Made by a program: the position numbers and the translations under genes. Shown here piece after piece: positions 45,978-59,058 of a stretch of DNA of 64,000 nt. Positions within the stretch are counted from its first letter, which is position 1. The number at the start of each line of letters is the position of its first letter. The notes under the pieces are model-generated. The model was not told the DNA's origin, searched no databases, and was given only the letters and a program-made list of their open reading frames with translations. The DNA is from Ampelomyces quisqualis (Eukaryota > Ascomycota > Dothideomycetes > Pleosporales > Phaeosphaeriaceae): positions 2,418,001 to 2,482,000 of the forward strand of contig JAGTXZ010000011.1 of NCBI GenBank assembly GCA_018398575.1. The letters are read 5' to 3'.

Positions 45978-48900
45978 ATGCCTTCTTCAAGTTCATGGGA
46001 CAGTATGGAGGATGCAAAGTCTTCTCTCCTGTTTTTCAACAATGATCTCCCCAGCGACGACATCAATCATTTGTACCGTGTCCTTCATCGTCGCACTGCT
46101 CAATTGAGCTGTCCTCAGCTTTCCCACTTCATCACGCTTTGCAACCAAGTAATCAAAGAAGAGATCGCCAAATTGCCCAAAAAATGGCAAGAGAATGTTC
46201 CAGACTTTGTCAATGTTTTGAGCTTGGTCAATGACAATGCGTTTCGGAAGGGACCTTTGGGCGGTGCTATGGAGGGCGTTTTTCTCAATATCTTTCAGAT
46301 CGGCATGATCCTAGGGTAAGTCTATTTCCACACTGAGCAAGACCTGATCACATGCTGACTTTTCCGGAGCCATCATGAGGTGGAGCAAGTACCGTACCAG
46401 TTCAACCCGAAAACCACAACGCTGTTCGGACTAGGGACTGGCCTCCTATCAGCTGCTGCTGCTTCCGTATCTCTCAACATCGCTGATCTCGCTGTTGCTG
46501 GTGCTCACATTGTCCGCGCTTCCTTTCGACTCGGCATTCACGTGTACAATTTCTCTGAACAGCTAGAGGCCCCTGATGTAGACGGCAATCCTTGGGCCTT
46601 CGTAATTCCTGGTGTGGCCGCAGAAGTGGTACAGGCTGAGTTGGACCAGTACAACCGTGATACGGTTCGTGTCCATCCTCGTCCTCATATCGACGTGAGT
46701 CAACTAACAATATCAAGGCCAACCCGACTCTTTCACACATATTCATCAGTGCATCTGACAAGGCCTCCGTCTCCGTCAGCGGCCCACCTTCTCGTCTGAG
46801 ACATTGTCTCAAAAGCTGCGATGTCCTTCGATACTACAACTTCATGCCACTACCTGTACATCATGGCCTCTGCCATGCTCCTCACATATATTCCGCCGCA
46901 GATGTCCAAGCGATCATCGAAGACATATTGCATGACGATCATACAAGGATAGCTGGGCTGAAGACGTCTCTGCCCCTCTTGTCGTCTAGTACTGGTCGTC
47001 CGTATCCAGCGAAAGACTTTCGCAGCTTGATCGACCAGGTCCTTGCGGAGCTTCTCATGAATAAGATACACATAGACAATGTCGTTGATGGAATTATCGA
47101 AGTTCTCGACCTATCATCAGCAATTCAAAAAGAGGGGAACCTTTTCGCGTTCCGAAACTCGGTAGTTTTGAGGACGATGATGAAGAACGTCGAGAAGCAG
47201 TGCGACGGTCGCATCACTTTTACACATCAAGATCTCGTCGAGTGGACCAAACGCGAAGACAGCGACGCTGAGTCGCCAATCTCGCCCAAGAGATCAAAGC
47301 TGGCTGTTGTCGGCATGTCTTGTCGCCTCCCTGGTGGAGCCAACGACCTAGAGCTCTTTTGGAAGCTCATGTCCGACAAGCGCGACGTACACACGACGAT
47401 TCCTCTAGATCGTTTCGATATAAGCACCCACTTTGACCCGACCGGCCAAATCGAAAATTCCACACAGACACCGTACATGAATCATATTGACAGTCCGGGC
47501 TTGTTTGATGCAGGATTCTTCAATATCTCGCCCAAAGAGGTATGGCGAACATATCACGAATCTTATGTAATGCAAAGCTGACGTCTTCTCAGGCAGAGCA
47601 AATGGACCCTATGCATCGCCTTGCCCTTGTTACTGCCTACGAGGCTCTCGAGATGTCCGGATACTCCCCTAACAGGACGCGGTCGACTTCCTCCCCTAGA
47701 GTCGGAACTTACTATGGCCAAGCGAGCGATGACTGGCGTGAACTCAATGCAAGTCAGAACATCGGAACATATGCCGTCCCCAGTGGCGAGCGAGGCTTCG
47801 CAAACGGTCGGATCAACTACTTCTTCAAGTTCAGTGGGCCCACCTTTAACATAGATACGGCCTGTTTGTCTCTCCCGAGTCATTGATTACTCTTTTACTA
47901 AATTTGATACACAGGCTCCAGTGGTCTTGCTGCTGTAAATGCGGCATGCTCAGCTTTGTGGGCTGGAGATGTAGATACTGCTATTGCGGGAGGTCTCAAC
48001 GTCATCACAGACCCAGACAACTTCTGTCAGCTCGGAAAGGGACACTTCTTGTCTCTCACGGGCCAATGCAAAGTCTGGGATGAGGCTGCCGACGGCTACT
48101 GTCGCGCCGATGGTGTTGGCAGCGTAGTCATCAAGCGACTCGACGACGCCCTGGCCGACAACGACAAAATTCTCGCAACGATCCTGGCTGCCAACACAAA
48201 CCATTCGGCTGACGCGATCTCGATAACCCATCCACACGCCCCAACGCAGTCTCAGAATTACCTGAGGGTCATGTCGCAGGCCGGCCACTCACCCCTGGAA
48301 GTGAGCTACATTGAGCTTCACGGGACAGGCACCCAGGCGGGAGATCGCGAAGAAGCTAAATCCGTTTCTGACGTTTTTGCCCCTGTAACTCCGCGACGCA
48401 AGAAGAAAGACCGACTCAGACTGGGTGCTGTCAAGTCAAACATTGGGCATGGAGAGGCGGCTGCCGGCATTGTTTCGTTCATCAAGGTGTTGCTGATGTA
48501 CCAGAAGTCTGCCATCCCGCCCCAGATCGGCGTGAAGAAGTTGAATCCGACCCTTCCACCAGACTTGGAAGAGCGCAACATTGGCCTCAATTGGGAATAC
48601 ACCGAGTGGCCACGGCTGAAGACAGGGTCACGTCTTGCCATCGTGAACAGCTTCGGTGCGCACGGGGGAAACACGACAGTTCTGTTGAGTGACTCCCCTC
48701 TCAGGTCCCCCGTTGTAACAGATCCTCGTTCCAGTTTTCCAATCGCCGTTTCGGCTCGGAGCAAGAACTCACTGAAGATGAACACGGAAGCCTTATTGCA
48801 GTATCTCAACGAGCACGAAGACACTCAGCTAGGTGATCTTTCCTACACACTCACCGCACGACGTATTCATCACACGTTCCGCCTGGCGACGTCTGTCAAG

Positions 48901-51585
48901 GATATATCCGAGGCGAAGAAATTCCTGTCCGCGGAGATTGAGAAGATGGAGAAACAGCAGTGGGTATCAACGGTGCCACTGAAGGCCCCGACCGTTGCTT
49001 TCGCCTTTACGGGCCAAGGAGCGTTCCATGTCGGTATGGGTTCACAGCTCTACGCACACTGTTCCAGCTTCCGTGAAGATGTCCAGCGGCTCGATTGCTT
49101 GGCACAGTCATTCGATCTAGGTACTGACTCTGTCATACCCATCATTGATGGCTCCGCCGGCGACAGTGATAGCATCGACCCGGTGGCATCACAATTGGCC
49201 ATCGTCCTCATTGAGCTCGCTCTTGTCCACTACTGGGCCACCCTGGGAATCAAGCCGTCCATGGTTATGGGTCACAGTTTGGGAGAATTTGCGGCACTGG
49301 CAGTGGCTGGTGTAATCTCTGAGCTCGATGCTCTCTATCTCACCACTGCACGGGCAAACCTTATGACTAAACATTGTCAAGTCGGTACTCACACTATGTT
49401 GGCTATTAGATGCAGTATCGATCAGCTTGTGGAGTTACTGGCAGGTCGCGAACAGGACTACGAGCTTGCCTGCATCAACGGTGAAAGCGACCTCGTCATC
49501 AGTGGAGCGAAAGCCCAGATTGAAGACCTCGCGAACATTTTAGCTAGTACAGGTTTGAGATCGACTGCGCTCAAGGTGCCATATGCTTTCCATTCTGCTC
49601 AGATGGACCCGATCCTGGAACCATTTGCTCAACTGGCCGAGAACGTTGTCTTCAAGACCCCCCAGATTCCAGTCATCTCCCCTCTCCTCGCCGAATGTAT
49701 ATTCGATGGTAAGACGCTCAACGCAAAGTATCTGCGTCGCGCAACCAGAGAGCAAGTCGACGTTGTGGGCGCCCTAGACGCTGCCCAAGAACTCGGTATT
49801 GCCGACGCGGATACAGTCTGCATTGACATTGGTCCTCACATGATTGCAGGCAGTATGGTCCGCAACTTGTTGAAGCCGACTACTGTCATCGCATCGCTCA
49901 AGCGTGACGAGGACAATTTCTTCACGCTTGTCTCTTCGTTGGTTGCTATACATTGTGCTGGAGTGTCGGTCGGTTGGAACGAATACTTCCGCGAACACGA
50001 GCGCGCCCATCAAGCGTTGCACCTCCCTACCTACCGCTGGAACAATAAGAACTATTGGATCCCGTACCTCGGAACCTGGACTCTTGACAAAGCACATATC
50101 AAGGAGAACCTTGATAAGGCAAAACAGAACCAAGCTTCGTCAGGTATCAGTGGCATGGGATCCAAGTTGAAGACTTCCACGATCCATGGCATCGTGTCCG
50201 AGTCAGTAAGCGATTCAACTGTCAGCCTGGTGACTTTGTCAGATCTGCTTGATCCAGCATTCCTCGAAGCTGTTGAGGGCCATCGTATGAACAACCATGG
50301 TGTTGCATCATCCTCTATCTGGGCCGACATGGCGTTTACAGTAGGCAAATACCTCCATGGTCTCGGATACCCCAAGGAAAAGGACTTCCACATGAATCTA
50401 CACGATATGGAGATCCTCCACGCACAGGTCGCTAGGTCTCGCAAGGACAGTCCACAACTAATCCAGCTCGAAGCCACTCTCGACATACCCTCCAGAAGCG
50501 TGTCTATTTTCTTGTACAACGTCTCCAAAGACGGTACCCGGGACGCAGAACACTATGGATCCTGCAAAGTCTCATTCGAAGACGCAAACACCTGGAGCAA
50601 GAACTGGAAGCGCCTCGAGCACCTAGTCGGCCAACGTATCCAAGCCTTGACCCAGCTATCCACCGATGGTCTGGCGAGTAAAATCAACCGAAACATGGCA
50701 TACACGCTTTTCAAGAACGTGGTGACCTATGCAGACCACTACCGTGGTATGCGTTCCGTTGTCTTGAAAGACTACGAAGCGTTCGCCGACGTGACTTTAC
50801 ATCCCGAAGAACTTGGTTTGTGGCATACTCCACCCCACTGGATCGACAGTCTTTGCCACCTGGGAGGCTTCATCCTGAACGGCTCCGATGCTTCCAATAC
50901 CACGGACTTCTTCTACGTCACTCCTGGATGGGAGACATTCCGTCTTGCTCGCCCGCCACAGGCAGGTGCAAGCTACCGCAGCTACGTACAAATGGTACAG
51001 AGCGAGGAGGACCCCAAGTTCTGGACAGGAGACGTTTATATTTTGCAGGGCGATACCATTATTGGTATGATGGGGCAGATGACGTTCCGGCAGATTAATC
51101 GCGTTCTGATGGACCGGTTCTTCTCACCTAGCGAAGGCCACGGTACGGCTCATACTAGTGCTGCCAGCAATGTGAAGACAATATCACCGGCTGTTGCAGC
51201 GCCAGCAGCTAAGACAACTGCCCCGAAGGTAACACGACAAGTTGACACTATCGCAACGCCTCCGTCTCCACCCAGCCAAATCGCAGCCACCTCCGCCCCT
51301 CCTCCCCCAGCCCCTATCACAGCACCACCAAACAAAACCGAGCCAGCGACCGAGGAAAACCCTCTCGTCGCAGGCGCAATCGACCTGATTGTCAACGAAA
51401 CAGGTGTCGAAGTGTCGGATTTGAAAGACGACACCACATTCGTGCAAATTGGTGTCGACTCCCTTATGTCGCTTGTGCTGGTAGAGAAGTTCAAGAACAT
51501 CCTTAAAATGGAAATTAAGAGCTCGTTGTTCATTGAGTGCGAGACTGTTGGTGTGTTTAAGGAGTGGTTGGAGGAGAATCGATGA
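45978..51585 (+). CDS. Non-reducing iterative polyketide synthase (SAT-KS-AT-PT-ACP)
   Basis: Five exons (45,978-46,315; 46,370-46,664; 46,718-47,539; 47,593-47,863; 47,915-51,585) give 1,798 aa. A starter-unit acyltransferase (about 1-370; FGLGTGLLSAAAAS, SVSVSGPPSRL) is followed by a ketosynthase (about 404-830) with DTACSS Cys576 split by intron 4, His711 (HGTGTQAGD) and His754 (SNIGHGEAAAG). The malonyl-CoA acyltransferase has FTGQG near 938 and GHSLGE Ser1030. The product template domain (about 1,330-1,635) has His1365 (EGHRMNNH) and Asp1553 (WIDSLCHLGG). A Pro-rich linker leads to one ACP with DSL Ser1758, and the protein ends 40 residues later with no thioesterase or reductive domain. 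This is the layout of anthraquinone/xanthone-type synthases that use a separate metallo-beta-lactamase thioesterase. It makes an aromatic polyketide; the product is unknown. All catalytic residues are intact. Confidence 0.95.
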
Positions 51586-53580
51586 ATGAGATGTGTCTTT
51601 TGTACCCAGGATTTGATGGCGTTCGTAGGAAGGCGTTGGAGTTATCTCAGGTTTTTCTAGCGACTGTTATGTAAAACCATACTTGTCTTGTTGCAAGGTT
51701 ACCACGTGATAGCTTCAACCGTAACACTGCCCGGGTTACAGCTACATTTTTGGCTCTACCGTTCTACGTCCAGAACGTAAAGCTCATCTGCCATACATAT
51801 TCGAGCAAGGTCAATAGAAATGTTGCTACTCTGATTACATGCTGAGACGTTGATGGTCCAATCAACCTTTTTGGCTTGAGGCTCGTAACCTAAGTTAGCA
51901 TTGCTAATGCTTTGGTTCGGCTGTGCCGTACTACATCGAGTACATTCGTACGGTCGTTTTCTTATGTCACATTTACTTGTGCTGATTCACGAGCCCTGGC
52001 AGTCTGTGAAATCTAAACCAACGTCGAAAAGCTTTTCCGCTTAGCGCTATAGGTAGTTATACTTCCTTTTGTGGTCAGAAAACCGTTTACATCAGTCTGA
52101 TCGCTATTTACTGATATACCTCAGCCTGATCTAAAGCTCTCGCGAGGCCAATCAATATCTTGAGCTCTAGACATCACAACCTCGTCAGGATGCGGTGAGA
52201 CCAAACTTTTACGGCTGATTGATATTTATCGCAAGTTTGCTCGTAGGCTGAACCGATATGGTACATGCGTATCATGCCGCTCGAATCTATCATGCCTACC
52301 TAGATACGAAACGTGTCGGAGAGCCGTTTAACTCTTAGCTAGAGCAAAGCTATTGAGTGGCCATTTGATCGCTAGCAAGACGGCCCTCTCGATTCTGAGA
52401 AAGTCGCTTCGCAGTCGCCAAAGTTGCCAACTCTTAGATTTCCTCGGCCTCTTTCCGCTCCTTTGCCGGTAAAGTACGAAGGCCGCGCGCTAAGGAATTC
52501 CTGGGGCTACCCGGTAGTCAGGATTCCAAGGCTAACCTGTCACATGTAGTTGGCAATACGTTACACGAAAAGAGATACTCGGGCCTAACAGCGACGTCGT
52601 CGTTATTGCAAGCAACAAGCCCGCGCCAAGCAATCCTTTGGGATTTTTCGGAGAAACCGTTGGGCCTGACTACCTCAAGACAAAACTTCTTACTCTGTTC
52701 AGAGAAAGCTCAAACGAGTTTGTCTGCATGCGCGTCGGTCGTCCACGTGCGCTAAGCGTCCAAGAACACTCTATATTCTCAGCACAGCTAGATACGCGAA
52801 GACCTTCTTTGTCCCGTTTGCAGATACTCTATCTAGAAGGTCTCAAAATGCTTTTAGTGTAAGTCTGTCTTGGGATGCAGAATGTAGACTGTCGTTGCAT
52901 ACTCCTCCCTGTACGAGGTGGACAAGCGGTGTCAATCTTAGCCTATGTAGCCTCAGCTGTTTCCGTGTGCCGAAATTCCCTGCGCTTTGCACCAGCCTTG
53001 CCTTTGAAGATGATACGTCCGGGTTGATATACCTACTTGGCTCCAACAGTTCCTTTGAAAAATCTCGAGAGATTGCTTGTTCTTTGCAATAATGACAACG
53101 TTGCTATTGGGTCCGAAAAATGGTATGGATTTCGATTTGCGCCACACGGCCATTGATTTTTCAATCCCGAAATTTCCTCCAATTGTTGGCTCTGTTATCC
53201 GCTGTCCAAGTTCGTATGGGTTTAGCGTACTGTGTAGGATCTAGTCCGGCACGCCGGGCGAGTGGCACCATCGACCCCATGGGGGACCATCCCCGCATCT
53301 TGGCTCTCGTGTTGGTCCCCACCCTTCCTGGGCGTGATTATGTTGCCTCGCTTTCTCGATTGAATCTAAGAAATCTCGGGATATTCGCGGCCGAGGGTAT
53401 CGCATATATCCATCCCTGATGCTCACACCCCTTGTACCCCTCAGCGCGCTCTGGTTCCTCTCTATCCTCTCACCAGTATCACGTAATCCGCTCGAAACGC
53501 GAACCCTCGTCGTTTCGCTTCCAATTTCTTGGAGAAATTCGCGAGCCGATAGTGCATTACCTCTTTCGGCTACTTTCACG
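51586..53580. other. Intergenic region, PKS to MFS transporter
   Basis: About 2 kb of normal-composition DNA. The only element I can define is the MITE-like repeat at 52,581-52,667. Short open frames have no recognisable content. The last few hundred bases are presumably the transporter promoter. Confidence 0.5.
52581..52667. mobile_element. MITE-like repeat, copy 2 (87 bp)
   Basis: It starts GGGCCTAACA and ends CGTTGGGCCT, and shares ordered interior blocks (CGTCGTTATTGCAA, CAACAAG, GCAATCCTTT, TTTTTCGGAGAAA) with 13,105-13,201. It is 10 bases shorter than copy 1. Confidence 0.7.
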
Positions 53581-55374
53581 ATGACTACGGTGGAGGCTTC
53601 GGCCAAAACTGACGGCGGCATTCACTCAACGCAGCAGCAGCTCGTCGAGGCCGCCGCTGCCAGCTCTGAAGCCGAGATTAAGCTGCCACGTATGGAGCTT
53701 TTCAAGCGCTACCGTCCTGCCGCTATCTACTCAGCGCTCTTATCTATGGCTCTGGTCATGGAAGGGATGGATGTTGGTCTCATTAACAACTTCTTCGCCC
53801 ATCCCGCCTACCGTCGAAAGTTTGGCAACGATTACGATGTGAAAGGTGAACTGGTTGTCTCGACCCAATGGCAAACGATCATCGGTGCCGGTAACAACAT
53901 TGGCTCTATCATCGGTCTCCTGCTTAATGGATGGATGCAGTCTCGCTACGGCTCTCGAAGGGTGTATCTGGTAAATCTCTTTGTAACAATCCGGTATTGA
54001 AAAACGCTGATCACACGCGACTTTAGGGCGCAATGATACTCATGGCAGGCACTATATTTGTCCTCTTCTTTGCACAAAATGTTGAAATGCTCCTTGTCGG
54101 CAACATCTTGTGCGGTATCCCTTTCGGAATTTACCAGACCCTTACAACTGCCTATGCGGCAGAAATTGCTCCTACTGCGATGCGTGGATACTTGACTGCC
54201 TGGGTGTCAATGTGTTGGGGTGCTGGCTCCTTTCTGGCCGCTGGCGTGCTTAAAGGCACCATTGGAATTCCAAGCGATGCCGGCTGGCAGATCCCCTACG
54301 GTCTGCAGTGGATGTGGATCCCCCCTTTGTTTCTCGTCGCCTGGTTCGCGCCCGAGTCGCCCTGGTATCTTATCCGCCGTGGCAAAATTGACGAGGCTGA
54401 GAAGAGCCTGCGCCGCTTGGCTCGCCCAGGACACTACACGGAGCAAACAATGCGCGAGACTCTCGCCCTCATGACGCACACTAATGATATGGAGAAGCTC
54501 GAAGCCAAGAGTGCCAGCTATGCTGATTGCTTTCGTGGCGAGAACAAGCGCCGCACGATGATCATTAGCATGGCCTGGATCATTCAGATCTTCAATGGGC
54601 AGTCCATCACCAACTATGCTGCAACAATGCTCCGTGCCATCGGCATGAGCGCTGATGACGCCTTCAACTACACGATGGGTATTCAGTCAGTCAACATCTT
54701 TGCCACTGCCGTTGCCATTGCACTCATGGGCTCAGTTGGTCGCCGCACCTTCTACCTATTCGGCTCGTCGTCTATCGGTGTCTGCATGCTAATCGTTGGC
54801 ATCATGGGATTCACAATCAAGTCGGCCTCGAAAGTCGCTATCCCTGTTGCCGTCTTTCTCATCTTCGTCCAGATCGCTTTCAAGATCTCTCTTGGCCCGA
54901 CCACCTATGTCATAGCGGGTGAGATGGCCTCTTCTCGCGTCCGTGCTCAGACCATTGTCATTGGTCGTGCCCTCTACGTCTGTGGCCAGATTGCTGTCCA
55001 GCAGCTCAACCCGCGCATGCTCAACAACGATCCCACTGCATGGAACTGGGGTGCACGGACTGGCATGTTCTACTTCGCCTTCTGTCTGCTCTGGGTGGTC
55101 TGGATCTTTTTCTTCCTTCCCGAGACCAAGGATCGAAGCTTTGCCGAGATCGACTATCTTTTCAAGAAGAAGACGCCAGCGCGCAAGTTCCGCGGTGCGC
55201 AAGTTGACTGTAAGTTCCAATGCCCTTTTTACCGCCAATTTAGTGGATCTATGACTGACTCACGTGCCAGTGTTCGAATTCTTGCCAGAAGACAGATTCG
55301 AAGAGAAACTTGGTGGCTTCGATGAAAGGGTCGAGCATATCGCCGTTGATGGCAATGAGAAGCGCGCTGTTTAA
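53581..55374 (+). CDS. MFS sugar transporter (alpha-glucoside/maltose permease type)
   Basis: Three exons (53,581-53,970; 54,027-55,209; 55,271-55,374) give 558 aa. There are about twelve hydrophobic segments. Sugar-porter signatures are SRYGSRR after TM2, PESPWYLIRRGK before the central loop, and PETKDRSFAEIDYLF after the last segment. A cytoplasmic N-terminus of about 50 residues is followed by YSALLSMALVMEGMDVGLINNFF. The second intron follows a GAC T| split codon; without it the C-terminus would be wrong. By family it is a plasma-membrane proton symporter for di- or oligosaccharides. It is about 2 kb from the PKS, and nothing in it suggests metabolite export, so it is probably outside the cluster. 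Confidence 0.92.
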
Positions 55375-56592
55375 TGGTTAACCAGGTAGATACCCTACAT
55401 GCACCTAGATACTGCGACCAAGTAGAAAAACTTCATTGCATAGCCCCTTTCATAGGGGTTTTAGCTAGAGGTGGCCGAATCAAATAATTGTTCCAGCCTT
55501 CAATTTTCCTGGATGATAACAACAACTCGAAAACACGCAGTGAATGAATAAAGCATATATATTGTTTTGCGTGTGCTACGGCTCTCGTCTTCAAAGCTAT
55601 CCTTATGTTGGTCGAACGCGCACTAAGAGGAGACTTGGATGATAGTACTGCTTTGCGCAAATCTAGTCTTGGAAGGCTACTTCGTATCCAAGGCTGGTAC
55701 AATCATATCCAAGTATCGCGCTTGATTGGTGGGTTTGAGATGTGCACTTATCAGCCTAACACCTAGAAAAACAAGTCAGATACTCTGGTTTATGGTGGCA
55801 TGTCAACTGACCATAGGATGTGCCCTAAGGGTCGCATGAGGATTAATGAACTTGCCGGGTGGACTGCGAGAGGAATTAAATCGTGTCCTATTCTGAGGAT
55901 TTACGTTGAAAGATGGTGGATGGTGTTGATAATAACAGTGTAGTTACCTGAGCTAAAATGTAGGCACTAGTCCTAACTAAGCCAGGAGCACATGATGTCC
56001 ACACCACCTAATACGACGAAGACTTAACAGAAATGCTGAACTATAAAAGCTAACATCAGGGATAGCATACAGTAGTTAGTATGTGGTAGCAGTTTCGTGA
56101 ATTCTACGCCGTGGTGAGAGCTTGGGTATCGTGACATGCTCACACGTCAAATGCACTACAGTATAGCACGACAACTTCTGCTTTGGGCTGCAGCCCAGGT
56201 TGTTTGATTTAGTAGCGATGTAGGTAGTAGGTCCACGACTAGCCATATACCTCTAGGCAGACTTTGCGAGTGCTGCAAGCGTGGGAATTGCCATCCGCAC
56301 AGCCGCATTGGGGCTCAAACGATGAACGCTCGCAGCGCGAATAGCGATGACTAGAGCACCTTTCGAGAGTGGTTCCTGAGCATCACCGGGCACTTCGCGC
56401 TGGTGCCCGAAAGTAGTACGATTTTCTCCATATTAATGATCTCATCGGTGCAGAATATGTTGCTACGTCATGGCGTCCAAATTATCACCCCTCACTCACT
56501 TTTAAGTAGCCAGGACACTACACTGCACCCAACATTTATTTTGCATCTATCAACTCTTCACACACAAACAAGCCTTCCAAAACCCAATCATC
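55375..56592. other. Intergenic region
   Basis: 1.2 kb with no gene I can support. The 60 bases before 56,593 contain CT-rich and CAACTCTTCACAC-type leader sequence typical of a fungal 5' UTR. Confidence 0.5.
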
Positions 56593-57015
56593 ATGTCCGG
56601 AAACTCCAACGTCGGTAACAGTGGTGTCTACGAGGCCAATGAGCAACGCACAGTCTCGGACGCACAGATCGAGGAGGAGAAGAAGGAGAACAGGTTCCAC
56701 GAGGGCAAGGACAACTCACACTTGGCCAACGACTCCAGTATGTGCCATGTCACGTTCGAATTGTGTTTTCCATAACGGATCTGGGACAGACGCTAACCAT
56801 GTACAGAGGACGAGCGCTCCATCAAGAACAAGCTAGCGCGTGAGGAGAAGCGCGAGAACGAGGAGGAGGATGTCTCGATCGATGAGCAGCGCCGTCGTCA
56901 AGATGCCACGTTGCCTGCTCGCGCGCACGGCAATGAGCCCAGCAAGGGCGCAAAGATCGACCAGCAGATTAGGGAGGAGGAAGAGGAGGAGCTGAGGCGC
57001 AAGGGCAAGGCGTAG
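56593..57015 (+). CDS. Small hydrophilic charged protein, function unknown
   Basis: Two exons (56,593-56,737; 56,807-57,015) give 117 aa. The 69-nt intron splits a Lys codon (A|AG) and has GCTAAC as branch site. The protein is almost entirely Glu, Lys, Arg, Asp, Asn and Gln with no hydrophobic core (QIEEEKKENRFHEGKDNSH; REEKRENEEEDVSIDEQRRR; IDQQIREEEEEELRRKGKA), so it is probably disordered or forms a single charged helix. Such proteins are often stress-related hydrophilins, but I do not recognise a named family. Confidence 0.75.
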
Positions 57016-57380
57016 AGATGGCCTGCGGCATGTAACTAAGGCTGGATGAGGGCAATGATGCCCATCTCACAGCACGACAACCCGGGCGCTGAGAAGAAGC
57101 TCGAACAACAAGTCAATAATGAACATGATCACATGATCGGGCATTTGCCGCAGCATTTTGCAACATGTGCACTGTGCAGGTACAATGACGCGGGTTCCCC
57201 CACAACGCTCGTGCTTTCCCCTCCACGCAACACACATGACTCGTGTACCTCGGATGACCACGATAAGGAAGACCGCGATAAGGAACCCCACGACTGCATC
57301 CATGCCGTCTTGCAGGGCTTGTAGGCACCCAATGCCGATATAGAACTTCCAGTGGCCCCGTGACAAGCATTGCGACGTAC

Positions 57381-58439
57381 ATGCATCTCCTTCGACCTTG
57401 TGTACGCGTCGTTCACACCTCTACAGCCTTCGCTAAAGCTTCCTTTCGACCCCGCAGCACTTCCACCAGCACGCCACTTTCGGGCATCGCACGTGTGCAA
57501 GCCACAAGAATGGCATCTAGCATGGCTCAGCGCCTCAAGAGCAAGACTATTGTGGTAACCGGCGCGTCGTCTGGAATCGGCAGAGCTACGGCCGTCGAGT
57601 TTGCGCGAACACAGCCCGATGACTTGAAGATCATTCTGACCGCTCGACGGGAAGACACGCTGAAAGAAGTTGCCCAGGAGATTGAATCCTTCGCAAAGGG
57701 CGTCAAAGTACTTGCCGTCAAGCTCGACGTCAGCAAGATCGAACAAGTGCAGAGCTTTGTCGACAAGCTGCCGGCAGAATTCAAGGAGATCGACGTCCTT
57801 GTCAACAATGCGTAAGCTCACCTCCACCACCACCCGCCCAACGAAATTGACGATCACGTGCACCCCCAGCGGCTTAGTAAAAGGCGTCGCTCAAGCTCCC
57901 TCCATCTCCCCTGCCGACATCGACACCATGTTCTCCACCAACGTGACCGGCCTCATCGCCATGACACAAGCCATCCTACCCATCTTCAAAGCCCGCCCCA
58001 ACGGCGGCAGCGGCGACATCATAAACATTGGGTCGATTGCTGGTCGTGAGCCATACCAGGGAGGCAGCATCTACTGCGCAACCAAGGCCGCCGTGCGCTC
58101 TTTCACAGACGCCATGCGTCGCGAACTGATCGCCACGCGCATTCGCGTTATCGAGATCGATCCAGGCCAGGTGGAGACGGAGTTCAGCGTCGTCAGATTC
58201 GGAGGAGACAGGGAGAAGGCGAAGAAGGTGTACGAGGGCGTGGAGCCATTGACGCCGGAGGACATTGCTGAGGTGGTCGTTTTCGCAGCGGGGAGAAGGG
58301 AAAATGTCGTGTTGGCCGATTCGCTAATCTTCCCAAATCATCAGGTAAGCTGTAATGCTGTAAAGGAAGAACGCGCATGGGGCTTTGGGCTAACTATGTA
58401 CAGGCGGCGGCGACAGTCATGCACAGGAAGACGCAGTGA
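57381..58439 (+). CDS. Short-chain dehydrogenase with a presequence (NADP-dependent, YMR226C-like)
   Basis: Three exons (57,381-57,811; 57,870-58,344; 58,404-58,439) give 313 aa. The first 43 residues are rich in Arg, Ser and Thr without acidic residues, which suits a mitochondrial presequence; a second start at MASSMAQRL would give a cytosolic form. TGASSGIG (60-67) is the cofactor loop, VNNAG spans intron 1, GSIAG carries the catalytic Ser, and Tyr212-x3-Lys216 (YCATK) is the active site. FPNHQ near the end followed by AAATV matches serine 3-dehydrogenase/3-hydroxy acid dehydrogenase relatives. A last exon of only 36 bases completes the protein. It is a housekeeping-type gene, not obviously in the cluster. 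Confidence 0.9.
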
Positions 58440-59058
58440 CTGCACGGCTCTAATTCGGGGTCGAAAGTGTAGATATCAACAACAGCAGCATTTTATACAC
58501 AAAAGGCAATGAGAAGATACAGTGATCTATCAAGGCAGAATACTCGCCGGACACTTCCTCTAGCCAACCAGAATGCTTGCCGGACACAATTCCTGGCGAC
58601 CACCATTTGCTGATGCTGAGGTGGCAGGAAACTTCAAAGGACAGATCCCTGGAAACTTTCCCTATAGAGGACGCCAAATGTATCACGTATTCTGGTAATC
58701 CATGGAGAGTACATGAGCTTTGTGATACATCGTAAGTGGAACCTCCTCGTGCGCACTCCCGCGACCCCGGCCTCTGAATTCAAGAAGAGAGTACATTCAC
58801 GCACCGGAAAGGCATTGTTGTGTTATGATTCGACTAGTCTCAGACAGGGTATAGTGAGCTTCAACGAGTGAATTGAACGGACCTGAGACATTGTTGCTAT
58901 GGAGAACAATCGCGCGAAAGAGCCGAGTATACAGCAACGCATAAGAGGCTAACAAAGGCACTGTTATCATCTCAAACCACAATTCAACCTTACTCTGATT
59001 TCGACGCGAACTTGACTACGAACCCTTTGCCCATATTGACACTCATTGATCTACAAAC
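58440..59058. other. Intergenic region
   Basis: About 620 bases, with no gene or repeat I can support. Confidence 0.5.

Noticed and set aside
52638..52862. 74-codon plus-strand ORF
   Set aside because: It begins inside the MITE-like repeat and has no family features.
53581..55374. MFS transporter as the exporter of the polyketide
   Set aside because: Its motifs are those of sugar porters, not of drug:H+ antiporters found in metabolite clusters.
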